Virus record (IMG/VR): IMGVR_UViG_3300036931_000188
Location: 1-22,899 of that record
Source: a virus
Reading direction: 5' to 3' (one strand)
DNA length: 22,899 bases
Numbering within the stretch: position 1 is the first letter of the stretch; the number at the start of each line of letters is the position of its first letter. Below, piece by piece: positions 6,047 through 14,059 of this stretch. The notes beneath the pieces were generated by a model. That model had not been told where the DNA came from and ran no database searches. It saw only the letters and a program-made list of their open reading frames with translations. Both the position numbers and the translations under genes were made by a program.

Positions 6047-8278
6047 ATGGATGGTTTGAATCTGGGACTGGCAATCAATATTGCTGATGGTGCTTCGGTC
6101 AATGCCAACAAGATCAATTCGGCGTTGGAGAAGTTAATCAATTTAGCTGAGAATCTGACTAAGAATTCAAAGACAACCGGTTCTGCTGTTGACAAAATGG
6201 GTCGTGATTTTTTAACGACTGAGCATAATGCTAATCGAACCACCAATGCGGTCCATAATTTTGGTAATACGCTTGAACACCATCGTCAGCATCTGGTTGA
6301 CTTCCGGGCTGGCGTGGTGCGATTGTTTCCGTATATCACTGTTCTAGGTGGTATATACATGATAAAGCGAGGTATCTCCGAGATCCTTGAGACGACAAAG
6401 AACGTTGAGTATGCGGCGAAGAATGTGCAGGCTGGAACCGGTTATACCAACGAAGAAATGTCTATGATTTTGCACCAATTCAATGAAATGTCTACTCATG
6501 GTGTTGTGAGTATGCAAAAGATTGTTGATGCTGCCTATGATTTGACGACAACGTTGCCGATGTCTGCGGACAAGGTGAAAGGATTTACACAGTCCGTTAT
6601 CAATTATTCGCAAGCAACACAATCAGAGGTTAGAGAGAACGGTGTGTCCATCCTCAGATTGGTTGCACAATATGGTCGTCCTATCAGTGAGACTACGCAA
6701 ATGTTTGACCAGATGGCAATGGCATTGAACCGAACCAGTATCCGGGCCAATAGAATCACCGAGGAATTGAAGTTGGTGGGCACGGAAGCATCGACAATGA
6801 AGGTTCCGTTCAATGAGTTGTTGTCAATCCTTGGCAGAACCGATTTGTATTATGGCGCTGAGGGTGCGACGAGATTGCGGATGTTGTTCCAGATGTTGTC
6901 TCAGAACCTTCCATACCATACTAAAATGTTACAGCAATACGGATTGACGTTCTCCGATCTTGATATCAAGACGCATGGATTTTTCAACGTCATGAAGAAG
7001 TTGCAGGGCATTCCTTATGGTGATATGAGTAGATTGGTCGGTGGTTATAGTGCCGGGTTATTGGTTCGGTTGTCGTCTGCAAAAGACCTTGCTCAGATGC
7101 TTTCTGATGCCGCGAACTTTACACCTGAAAAGACACAGGGTAAGGTGAGCACGATGAATCTGATCAACTTGAATTCGCTCCCTGGTCAGATCTCGAACAT
7201 GCAGAATCGTTGGGATTCTTTTAAGCGAAGTCTTGGTGCAACGCTTGAGGGACCGTTCATGGGTTCGTTGAAGGGTATTGGTGCGTTTATTACTCGATTA
7301 GACGAGAGTTTTGCCAGAAGTCGTGCGGGTTGGGAAGCGACATGGAAATTCTTTGGCGGTATTGTTGGTGGTATCACCGGTGCGGTAGGAAAAATGTTTG
7401 ATGCGGTGTTGAGATTCGCCGGCCTGACCTCTGATTCAGAGGAAGAGGCACGGTCGAATATGCAGAACCACTTGATACCGTTTCTGGTCTTTATCGAAGA
7501 GGTAAAGATCAGGGCCGGTGCGTTTTTCGGTGGTTTTATGGAAGGTGCTGGTGATGCTTTTAATGTTGCTCTGACGGCAGCAAAACCGTTTATGAAATTG
7601 ATTGGATGGTTTTTTGATATTCTCCCAAGCGGAACCGACAACCTGCGTGGGATAGGTCAGGTTCTAGGATTCCTTGCTGGGCTATGGATATCGTTAAAGG
7701 TTGCCACCGAGGCTGCTACTGCAGCGCAATGGTTGTTTAATCTTGCTGCGGATGCAAATCCAATTATCTTGATTGTATCTGCGGTTATAGCTCTTATTTA
7801 TACTCTTGCTACGAACTGGGATGATATTGTGCATGCATTCAAAAGAGGATTGAGTTCTGTCCTTGGTGTTATTGATCTCATCGTCAACAATCTTGCAGCT
7901 CTATTTAGTCCGAGTCAATGGATAGAGTATCTTGTCACTGGAAAATGGAATCCCACCCAGATAAGTAATCTGCAAAGTATTACCGGAAAAGATTTCGATC
8001 GCGTCGGTAAGTGGGAAGGTGGAAACACAGTCGCGCATTCTGATAACGTCACCACGAGTGGTGGAAAGACCTATTCTGTCAGTAAGGAGGTTGGCTCTGG
8101 CGAATCTCTCCGGACGTATGCGAATATGCTTGCATCTCATGCTAAACGCGACGGTGATGGTAAGTATCATTTCGCAGGTGGTATCACGATTATTTCTCAG
8201 AATGGAGATCCGAAAGAAATTGCGTCTAAGATCGTTGACGAAATCACGAAACAGTTGGCAGAAAAGGAAAAGCACTAA
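6047..8278 (+). CDS. Tail tape-measure protein
   Basis: 743 aa, the longest gene in the window, directly after the chaperone as expected. It has a helical N-terminus with coiled-coil character (residues about 15-70). A TP901-type tape-measure core at about 120-340 includes 'GYTNEEMSMILHQF', 'KVKGFTQSVINYSQAT' and 'LSILGRTDLYYGAEGATRLRMLF'. Hydrophobic segments lie near 90-110 and at about 538-590 (one reads IILIVSAVIALIYTLATNW), typical of the part that enters the membrane during ejection. By the usual length rule the tail would be medium-short for a myovirus. A modest AGGA ribosome site precedes the ATG. The stop forms TAATG with the next gene. Confidence 0.9.
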   Translation: MDGLNLGLAINIADGASVNANKINSALEKLINLAENLTKNSKTTGSAVDKMGRDFLTTEHNANRTTNAVHNFGNTLEHHRQHLVDFRAGVVRLFPYITVLGGIYMIKRGISEILETTKNVEYAAKNVQAGTGYTNEEMSMILHQFNEMSTHGVVSMQKIVDAAYDLTTTLPMSADKVKGFTQSVINYSQATQSEVRENGVSILRLVAQYGRPISETTQMFDQMAMALNRTSIRANRITEELKLVGTEASTMKVPFNELLSILGRTDLYYGAEGATRLRMLFQMLSQNLPYHTKMLQQYGLTFSDLDIKTHGFFNVMKKLQGIPYGDMSRLVGGYSAGLLVRLSSAKDLAQMLSDAANFTPEKTQGKVSTMNLINLNSLPGQISNMQNRWDSFKRSLGATLEGPFMGSLKGIGAFITRLDESFARSRAGWEATWKFFGGIVGGITGAVGKMFDAVLRFAGLTSDSEEEARSNMQNHLIPFLVFIEEVKIRAGAFFGGFMEGAGDAFNVALTAAKPFMKLIGWFFDILPSGTDNLRGIGQVLGFLAGLWISLKVATEAATAAQWLFNLAADANPIILIVSAVIALIYTLATNWDDIVHAFKRGLSSVLGVIDLIVNNLAALFSPSQWIEYLVTGKWNPTQISNLQSITGKDFDRVGKWEGGNTVAHSDNVTTSGGKTYSVSKEVGSGESLRTYANMLASHAKRDGDGKYHFAGGITIISQNGDPKEIASKIVDEITKQLAEKEKH

Positions 8279-8895
8279 TGCCTACAACGGCGATGTCGAT
8301 TCGAGGTATGCTTGCGAATCCGGATGCGGGTTTGTTCTTCCGTTTTCAATTCAATCCGCATGAAATCAGTACCGACAAGTCGGTGAAGTATGATTCGCTT
8401 TCTCCTGCTGGATGGGATAGACCGATTCTGCAGTATGTGAATAATGGCGAGTCAACGATTGAGTTTGATGTGATGGCAGATTCGACACCGGCCTCCGGGA
8501 GTGCGAATGCGGTGCGAGCTTATGGAGTTCTTGATGTGATAGCGGTACTGGAAACCTTTAAGTTGCCGCAATCGTTTTCGGTTTCGTCTGCGATTAAGAA
8601 TGGGGTGTCGCTGCAGACTTTGGTTCCAAATCGGACAATGCGTCGATTTACACAACCGCCTGACTGCTATTTTGTTTATGGACTCAAGTGGGCTAAATGC
8701 AAGCTCGTCAGTGCACCTGTGCGTCAGGGTCTGTTCAATCGGGCACTGATTCCACAGCGCATGTTCACCAAAATAAAGTTGGTCGTTATTGAAGATGGAT
8801 GGATGGCAGATGTTGCAGATGCCGAACGCCGGGTCTTGGCTGTTCTCGGTTCATCGATTACGACGGGTTTGTCAACGATTAAGAGTGGAGTTTGA
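8278..8895 (+). CDS. Contractile injection system tube-like / baseplate hub-proximal protein
   Basis: 205 aa. The stretch RFQFNPHEISTDKSVKYDSL (residues about 22-41) has the 'FqfNP.ei..sk...y' signature of CIS tube-like proteins (Afp7/Mu gp43-like region), which sit between tape measure and hub. The remainder is beta-rich, with a central segment 'TIEFDVMAD' and a C-terminal helix after 'DGWMADVADAERRVLAVLG'. In extracellular injection systems this domain is fused to a LysM domain; here the LysM-like part is the separate following gene. It starts in a TAATG overlap with the tape-measure stop. Confidence 0.65.
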   Translation: MPTTAMSIRGMLANPDAGLFFRFQFNPHEISTDKSVKYDSLSPAGWDRPILQYVNNGESTIEFDVMADSTPASGSANAVRAYGVLDVIAVLETFKLPQSFSVSSAIKNGVSLQTLVPNRTMRRFTQPPDCYFVYGLKWAKCKLVSAPVRQGLFNRALIPQRMFTKIKLVVIEDGWMADVADAERRVLAVLGSSITTGLSTIKSGV

Positions 8896-8897
8896 TT

Positions 8898-9194
8898 GTG
8901 AATATATTGCCTGTTGATACGCTGACTGCTGACGACGGAACTCAGTATCCTGGAATTCGATTGCCATTGGTGTCGTCGAAAACGGTTCCGTACACGCTCA
9001 CGTACGATGATGTCAATACCTTACAGTTTCAGCATCCGCTTGAATGTGTGGCTCAACAGCTTTGGGGGAATGCGCGGTATTGGTGTGTGATTGCCGACTT
9101 GAATCCGTTGCGAGATCCGGGGTCATGGCAAGTTGGAGAAACGATTTTGATACCGCTTGAAAATCCGATGACACTGATAAGGAACCAACCTTGA
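8898..9194 (+). CDS. LysM-like baseplate protein (gpX / gp53-like)
   Basis: 98 aa from a GTG at 8898. I prefer this to the TTG at 8892 because GTGGAG at 8885-8890 lies 7 bases upstream of the GTG but almost touches the TTG. The C-terminal half (CVAQQLWGNARYWCVIADLNPLRDP, then WQVGETILIPL) has the LysM pattern 'iA...yg..r.w..IA..N.i.dP..l..G..l.IP' used by small tail proteins such as P2 gpX. It probably helps attach the tube end to the hub, possibly touching peptidoglycan. It overlaps the next gene's TTG start by 4 bases. Confidence 0.65.
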   Translation: MNILPVDTLTADDGTQYPGIRLPLVSSKTVPYTLTYDDVNTLQFQHPLECVAQQLWGNARYWCVIADLNPLRDPGSWQVGETILIPLENPMTLIRNQP

Positions 9195-10603
9195 GCAGTG
9201 TAAGAAGTGCATGGTTTAGAATAGAGATTCAAGACAAGAACGACAAGTGGATTGATATAACCGATAATGTTGCTGGCCACGTTGAGTTTGAGGAAAACAG
9301 TGAGTCGCTTGATAAGTTGACGTTTAATTTGGTTAGCACGGATGCTCAGAGTGTCATGCGATTTATGGACGGACTTTCGCAGGGCGACGGGGTCTCGTAT
9401 TGGTTTGGATACGTTGATGGCACCACGTTCTTGAATGATTCCAATGAAATGTTTTACGGTGTGATTGGAAAGTTGTTACCGCACTTTCCTGCAGATGGTA
9501 GGCCGTCGCTTAATGTTGTTGTCTATGATCCGGGATGGCTTTTGACAAAGAACAAGCCGTCGATGCCACGAACATTCGGTGCAGGGATAAATGCAAAACC
9601 GATGACGCGTGCCGATATCGTGAAGAAGATTTGTCAACCCTACCTTGACGATCAGTCGATTTCCAGTATCGTGGTTAAGATACCGGAAAAATATATTGGA
9701 GCTGTATCCAACGGCAAGGGAGAGGTGATACAACAGAATCAAGGCGAATCGGACTGGAAGTTTCTGAAACGATTAGCTCATGGCGACAACAGGCAATACA
9801 ACTCCAAGTTCAATGGATGTGATTGTGTTGTTTATGTTCAGACCGTAGACAACGCACCGGTTCTTTTCTTCGTACCGGAAGCTGATTTGATGGCGAAGAC
9901 TTCAGCTATTGGACTTATGTATCCGATGGAAAACACGGACATCATTGTCGACCAAGATCCAACGGCTGCTACTGGTAAGATGTTGATGAGTGCTGAGATT
10001 GACGACAACCCTGACATCCAAGCTGATGAACCTTTGATTGAAGTTCCTGCTGATGCCTTTACTGGTGACGACGAGATGGTGAATGAGGTTCTTCAAAATG
10101 GTGGAACCGTGCCGATGACGTTCGATGAGTTCTTTGATTCGTTCACAATTAATACGGATTTGATTAAGAAGGATGAGGACAGTAATACCGGCATTGCCCA
10201 GACCAATCTTATGAGTCAGGCGCTGGGGATGTTCGATGGTTCGTTTAACTGGGATTCGGTTAAAAAATATGTCACGTATGTGATTGCGGTAAAGCCGGCT
10301 GGCAAGAAAACCACGCCGTCGGATGTGCCGGTTACGAAGGGTGATGTAAAGGATCCCGTCAGAGCCAGGGTAAATGTCCAAAGCGCTTTGAACCGGGCGT
10401 ATAAAAAGAGTAACAGTGCCGGTATCGTGATGACGGCATCGCTGATTGAAGGCAACACCAACATCAGGCCGCGAATGGTTTATCTGATCGAGAATCTTGG
10501 TGGTAAGTATAGTTCAAGCGACAACATCAAATGGTTTGCGACGACTGTAACGCATTCGATCGATGGGAGCAAGTACACACAAAAGGTGAAATTGACCTTG
10601 TAA
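9191..10603 (+). CDS. Baseplate hub protein (phage late control gpD / gp27-like)
   Basis: 470 aa from a TTG start at 9191 with AAGGA about 7 bases upstream. The N-terminal part has the 'W.dit..v....eeN...l..l.f.l' and 'gd.v..wfGyv' beta-barrel pattern of gpD/gp27 hub subunits. A later 'QGESDWKFLKRLAH' helix (about residues 180-193) matches the conserved 'esd..fl.rLA...g' element of this family. The C-terminus reads like the gp27 closing strands (FATTVTHSIDGSKYTQKVKLTL). Residues about 258-350 form an acidic insert (for example DDNPDIQADEPLIEV) not usual in short gpD proteins. As hub it would trimerise at the tube tip and carry the spike encoded downstream. Confidence 0.75.
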   Translation: MSSVRSAWFRIEIQDKNDKWIDITDNVAGHVEFEENSESLDKLTFNLVSTDAQSVMRFMDGLSQGDGVSYWFGYVDGTTFLNDSNEMFYGVIGKLLPHFPADGRPSLNVVVYDPGWLLTKNKPSMPRTFGAGINAKPMTRADIVKKICQPYLDDQSISSIVVKIPEKYIGAVSNGKGEVIQQNQGESDWKFLKRLAHGDNRQYNSKFNGCDCVVYVQTVDNAPVLFFVPEADLMAKTSAIGLMYPMENTDIIVDQDPTAATGKMLMSAEIDDNPDIQADEPLIEVPADAFTGDDEMVNEVLQNGGTVPMTFDEFFDSFTINTDLIKKDEDSNTGIAQTNLMSQALGMFDGSFNWDSVKKYVTYVIAVKPAGKKTTPSDVPVTKGDVKDPVRARVNVQSALNRAYKKSNSAGIVMTASLIEGNTNIRPRMVYLIENLGGKYSSSDNIKWFATTVTHSIDGSKYTQKVKLTL

Positions 10604-10710
10604 TGTTTTTTTTGTCTCCATATATTCAATATATCAAACGATATGTTTTAACGTTCTACAAAGTAAATAGGACGGTTTAAAAACGCTTTAAATAACATCC
10701 TACAACACCT
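10604..10710 (+). promoter_or_regulatory. AT-rich leader before the spike gene, possible transcript boundary
   Basis: This is the largest gap in the tail module (107 nt). It opens with a T8 tract (10606-10613). A weak 5-bp stem (AAGGT 10583-10587 with ACCTT 10595-10599) precedes the tract, so a poor terminator is possible. It contains a palindrome, ATATATT-C-AATATAT (10620-10634), and two TTTAAA motifs near 10675-10692. There is no Shine-Dalgarno sequence before the ATG at 10711. It could hold a late promoter or operator. I cannot identify matching -35/-10 elements with confidence. Confidence 0.35.
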
Positions 10711-11415
10711 ATGTATCTGGCAAAAATCGCGGTCACTGAATTTGAAGACGACACCGAGAAAATCGGTTGGCTCAGGGTTTGGTATAAGCGTGAGCTGCGG
10801 TGGGCGATGCCGAAGATGCGTTTCGGTGCATTCGAAATGCCGACCCGGGAGTGGTTGACGAAATATGGCGACTGTCTTGGTGTCTGGATCGTTGGACAGA
10901 AAATGCACGATGAACGTGAACATGAAGCGTATTTGGTTTGGGATGGATTTTGTTTTCTCGAAGGCAAAGTTCCTGCAGAGGCGTTGACAAATTATCCGTA
11001 TGTGCGATTGTTCTTTACCGAGAACTGGAAGATGAGTTTCGATGACACCGTTAATGCGAATGTGTTTAAGCTTGTTCATGTAGACGGAACATCTATTGTA
11101 ATCGATCGAACTGTTGGCTCTGAGAATGTAATTATAACTGACAGCAAAGTCGGCAATAGTCAGTCATGGTCAAAGTCCGGAATGTCCTGGAAAGATTGTT
11201 TTGGTAATGCCATCACGACCGATAAGATTGGTGTGAAAATAAATGGTCAGTATGTGGTGTTGAAACCGACACTGGATTGGATATTGAATAATGCTGCGGC
11301 TTTTGTTATGGGGAATCTGGGAGTGCCGGCTCCGATTCTTCCCAACGTTGTTGAGCTGGCGAATACTGGCATGGAACAGAGCAACGATTTTGTTTCGAAC
11401 ATTGTAGGTGAATGA
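10711..11415 (+). CDS. Baseplate spike protein (gpV / Mu gp45-like)
   Basis: 234 aa. The N-terminal third is an OB-fold-like opening (MYLAKIAVTEFEDDTEKIGW, then LRVWYKRELRW), which in gpV/gp45 proteins binds the hub. The middle (DGTSIVIDRTVGSENVIITD, then KVGNSQSWSKSGMSWKDCFGN) has the repeated short beta strands of the trimeric beta-helix needle. The C-terminal about 60 residues are more hydrophobic and may cap or anchor the spike. The ATG is the first start after an in-frame TAA at 10693-10695 and has no ribosome site, unlike most genes here. The order spike, unknown gene, gp25, gpJ, gpI matches Mu except for the inserted 108-aa gene. The end overlaps the next start as ATGA. Confidence 0.75.
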   Translation: MYLAKIAVTEFEDDTEKIGWLRVWYKRELRWAMPKMRFGAFEMPTREWLTKYGDCLGVWIVGQKMHDEREHEAYLVWDGFCFLEGKVPAEALTNYPYVRLFFTENWKMSFDDTVNANVFKLVHVDGTSIVIDRTVGSENVIITDSKVGNSQSWSKSGMSWKDCFGNAITTDKIGVKINGQYVVLKPTLDWILNNAAAFVMGNLGVPAPILPNVVELANTGMEQSNDFVSNIVGE

Positions 11416-11738
11416 TGGCATTGGATGCGACTCGACCGACGAATACTGCGCTTACGACTTTTTTTGACAATGGCATCAAACTGAATCTGATTGCAGCGGG
11501 TGTTCCGACTAATAAGATTGCGGAGATGCGAACCGATGTGAACAACTTGATCTCGGCAATTTGTTCAGCTCTGATTGGAGAGATCACGGCGAATGGAGTG
11601 ACCAATGTGACCGATGCCGTCAATAGCATCGTCTCTGCAATTCAGGGTGGTGTGCCAGTTGCTATGGATGGTGGAACTGCGTTAAAGGCATCGATTGTTT
11701 CGGCATTGCCTTCAACTGTGTCGGGAAAAATATCATGA
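11412..11738 (+). CDS. Unknown small protein between spike and gp25-like genes
   Basis: 108 aa. Tandem ATG codons at 11412 and 11415 leave one residue of start ambiguity. The protein is largely helical and Ala/Val/Ile/Thr-rich (AEMRTDVNNLISAICSALIG), then 'VTNVTDAVNSIVSAIQGGVPVAMDGG'. There are no cysteine-rich or PAAR-like motifs and no clear membrane segment. In Mu and P2 the spike gene is followed directly by the gpW-type wedge, so this is an extra gene embedded with overlapping starts and stops. It may be a spike-associated or baseplate accessory protein. I do not recognise it. Confidence 0.6.
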   Translation: MMALDATRPTNTALTTFFDNGIKLNLIAAGVPTNKIAEMRTDVNNLISAICSALIGEITANGVTNVTDAVNSIVSAIQGGVPVAMDGGTALKASIVSALPSTVSGKIS

Positions 11739-12097
11739 TTCTTGCGTATCCGTTTAATATTGGCCCTACGGGAATGGCTGCAACAGACGATGGTGTGGGT
11801 TCGCAGCTTGCGATGTTGTTCAACACGCAACCGGGCACGCGCATATTCTATTCGGACTATGGTGTTAGTGTGATGGGGCTTGAACAGGAACTTATGTATT
11901 CAGGCCAAAGTCCCGAGCGAACGCTGTTCGCAGTTGCGGTAACGCAGAAGATGGCAAAATACATTCCATCGATCTTGTTGTCGGGTATGTCGTTTGCTCA
12001 AGGTGATAGTGAAAGCGATATCAACGTCACGATCAATTATATCTATCAGGGAAATCAAGAGGATTACGTATGGCAACCAGCTTCAAGTTTAACATAA
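11735..12097 (+). CDS. Baseplate wedge protein, gp25 / gpW family
   Basis: 120 aa, the expected length of gp25-like lysozyme-fold wedge proteins. It has the characteristic opening 'yPF.i...G......g...i...l..lf.tqpGtR...ydyG' (YPFNIGPTGMAATDDGVGSQ, then LAMLFNTQPGTRIFYSDYG) and an end in 'v.i.Y'. The normally conserved 'PGER' turn is PGTR here. It joins the spike and J-type components in the baseplate. It starts in an ATGA overlap and its last 28 bases overlap the gpJ-like gene in another frame, so expression is tightly coupled. Confidence 0.8.
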   Translation: MILAYPFNIGPTGMAATDDGVGSQLAMLFNTQPGTRIFYSDYGVSVMGLEQELMYSGQSPERTLFAVAVTQKMAKYIPSILLSGMSFAQGDSESDINVTINYIYQGNQEDYVWQPASSLT

Positions 12098-13506
12098 CTG
12101 ATTTAAGTTATGACTCGTTGATTGCGGCCGCGCAATCGCTTGCGACATCATTGTTCCCGTCATGGGTCTTTGGATGTGCTAACGACCTTGGTGTTTTTGT
12201 ACTGGAACTGTATCTGCATGCTCTTGAGAAGGCATTATGGCTTGTCAATCGCTGGTGTGGGGAGTTCAATCTTCTGACGGCTACCGAGCGAAGGAACGTT
12301 GAGAATAGAGCCAGAACACTTGGTTATGATATTCAGGAACTGTGTGCCGGAACCGGCACGGTTGTGTTTTCGTATGTACCCGGCAACGACGGTCATGTTG
12401 TTGCCCCAAATTCAATACGATTGATCTGCGATGGTGATGATGGCAATCCAATTTATTTTGAGAATGCAGTAGGGTTCTCGTTCTCACCTGAAAGTACGTC
12501 GGTGGCGCTTACCTTTTTGGAGGGTAAGACGATTTCACAGAATGCAACTGGAACAGGTATGAAGTATCAGTCTGTTGTGTTGACAACGGATAGTATCATC
12601 AATGGTTCTGTAAGGGTTTCCGTAGGTGGGGTGCCATGGACAGAGGTGGCATCGCTTGTTGATTCTGCACCGACTGATACAGTATTTGTCGTAGAACGCT
12701 ATGGCGATAGTGGAGCTGAGATTATTTTTGGTAATGGTGTAATGGGTGTCGTTCCTACAAATGGTATTGCCATTACCGCGCGAACCGGTGGTGGTGTAAG
12801 AGGCAATGTTGCCGCGAATTCGAATCTTACTGTCGATGTTTCTCCTTATCCACTTACACTTGTCTCGAATACTGCTTTTACCGGTGGAACAGATCTTCAA
12901 GAACTTGATACCATTCGCCTACTTGCTCCGATTCATCGCCGTTCGTATGATCGGCTTTGCACTGTTGCGGATGTCGCTGCTTTTGCACAAAGCATTGGTG
13001 GCGTTGGCCGGGTTTCGGTTTCACTTTCCGGTATGAATGTTTACGTCTATGTCGTGCCCTCTGATAATCAAGCACCTACAACGGATTTGCTGGCTGCTGT
13101 CACCGCCGCTATCACGCCGTTATTGCTTATGGGATATTCTCTGTTTGTTCTTGCACCTGTTTACAAAGGCATTACCGTAACGGTTACGGGTGTAGCACAA
13201 GAAGGATTGGTAGCGGCCAATGTTCAAACGGATATAGCAAACGCGATCTTGGCACGATTGAATTCTATGGCTATAGATGAGAATGGAAATTATCTCAATA
13301 GCTTTGGTGGGATCTTGACCTTGAATGATCTTATCTATGTTATTCGCAATGTAGGGGAATTGCAACCAGGATTTCAACTCACGTTGCCGACTGCGGATAC
13401 CACGTTTAATCCGAATCAGATTGTATCGGCAGGTTCGAGTACGGTTAATGTCACCGTTACCGGGGGCACAACGCTTGTATCATTCTTAGATAGGGTTGGT
13501 TCGTAA
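12070..13506 (+). CDS. Baseplate protein J-like (gpJ / Mu gp47 / T4 gp6 family)
   Basis: 478 aa. The N-terminal helical part (ALEKALWLVNRWCGEFNLLT, then ATERRNVENRARTLGYDIQE) has the 'E..l.lA.....l..l....lGy' pattern of baseplate J proteins. It is followed by 'FGNGVMGVVPTNG' and 'RTGGGVRGNVAANS' (about residues 220-255), the highly conserved 'fGdG..G..p..g..i.v.Y..GGg..GNv' motif of the family. A C-terminal domain with 'VADVAAFAQSIGGVGRVSVS' and repeated strands follows. It is an iris/wedge component that dimerises around the hub. Its stop overlaps the next start as TAATG. Confidence 0.88.
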   Translation: MATSFKFNITDLSYDSLIAAAQSLATSLFPSWVFGCANDLGVFVLELYLHALEKALWLVNRWCGEFNLLTATERRNVENRARTLGYDIQELCAGTGTVVFSYVPGNDGHVVAPNSIRLICDGDDGNPIYFENAVGFSFSPESTSVALTFLEGKTISQNATGTGMKYQSVVLTTDSIINGSVRVSVGGVPWTEVASLVDSAPTDTVFVVERYGDSGAEIIFGNGVMGVVPTNGIAITARTGGGVRGNVAANSNLTVDVSPYPLTLVSNTAFTGGTDLQELDTIRLLAPIHRRSYDRLCTVADVAAFAQSIGGVGRVSVSLSGMNVYVYVVPSDNQAPTTDLLAAVTAAITPLLLMGYSLFVLAPVYKGITVTVTGVAQEGLVAANVQTDIANAILARLNSMAIDENGNYLNSFGGILTLNDLIYVIRNVGELQPGFQLTLPTADTTFNPNQIVSAGSSTVNVTVTGGTTLVSFLDRVGS

Positions 13507-14048
13507 TGATAGTCGATATCAATACGCAGAAATATCTGAATATCTTCGAGGCGGCGAAACAATCGTTTAACGCTGCGGTTAAGCCTACGATTTGGCTTGA
13601 CGACGTGAGGCGATGCCCGTCTTCGGCTCTGCAGTATCATTTCTTAGAGAATGGCTTGGTGTATCCTGATTTTCCGGAGGCAACCGATGACATCAAGCGG
13701 AACATTCTGCTTCATAGTGAGCGGATACATTCGTCGAGGTTCACGGTCGCGGGCTTGCGGTATTATCTTAGTTTTTTTGTGAATGTCAGCGTCAGCGTTT
13801 CTGTTTCCGGTAAGAACATCCTGCAGTTGAATATTCCGACGATGGGTTTACCGAATCATTCGATGTTGGTTACGGCCGAGACGTCTGCCGATAGTTGTTG
13901 CTATCTGTTCTCTAATAAACCGTTCCTGATAACGATCACCTTCGCCGCAGGTGTTTCCGACGCGATGAAGGAATGGTTTCGTAATACGCTTAAATACGAG
14001 ATTCCGTTTGGCGATGCCAACAGTTCGATTAACCTTGTTTTTGCTTAA
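13506..14048 (+). CDS. Tail protein I / Mu gp48-like baseplate-fibre connector
   Basis: 180 aa, directly after gpJ and before the fibre, the constant position of gpI/gp48 (T4 gp53-like wedge) proteins. The N-terminus is helical (KYLNIFEAAKQSFNAAVKP). A central region 'ALQYHFLENGLVYPDFPEAT' and 'SERIHSSRFTVAGLRYYLSF' recalls the 'P..lL..La..........r..i......h...GT..al' core, though it is divergent. The C-terminal 'MKEWFRNTLKYEIPFGDANS' ends in a beta strand. The assignment relies partly on gene order. It starts in a TAATG overlap. A separate AGGAGAG ribosome site follows its stop, serving the fibre gene. Confidence 0.55.
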   Translation: MIVDINTQKYLNIFEAAKQSFNAAVKPTIWLDDVRRCPSSALQYHFLENGLVYPDFPEATDDIKRNILLHSERIHSSRFTVAGLRYYLSFFVNVSVSVSVSGKNILQLNIPTMGLPNHSMLVTAETSADSCCYLFSNKPFLITITFAAGVSDAMKEWFRNTLKYEIPFGDANSSINLVFA

Positions 14049-14059
14049 TAGGAGAGTTT

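Noticed and set aside
8892-8897. TTG start for the LysM-like protein (and similar upstream TTG starts at 17593, 18522, 19609 and 20254)
   Set aside because: In each case the ribosome site is correctly spaced for the downstream GTG or ATG and too close for the TTG.
10583-10613. Intrinsic terminator after the hub gene
   Set aside because: The stem is only 5 bp with a 7-nt loop and six bases separate it from the T8 tract; too weak to call as a terminator feature.
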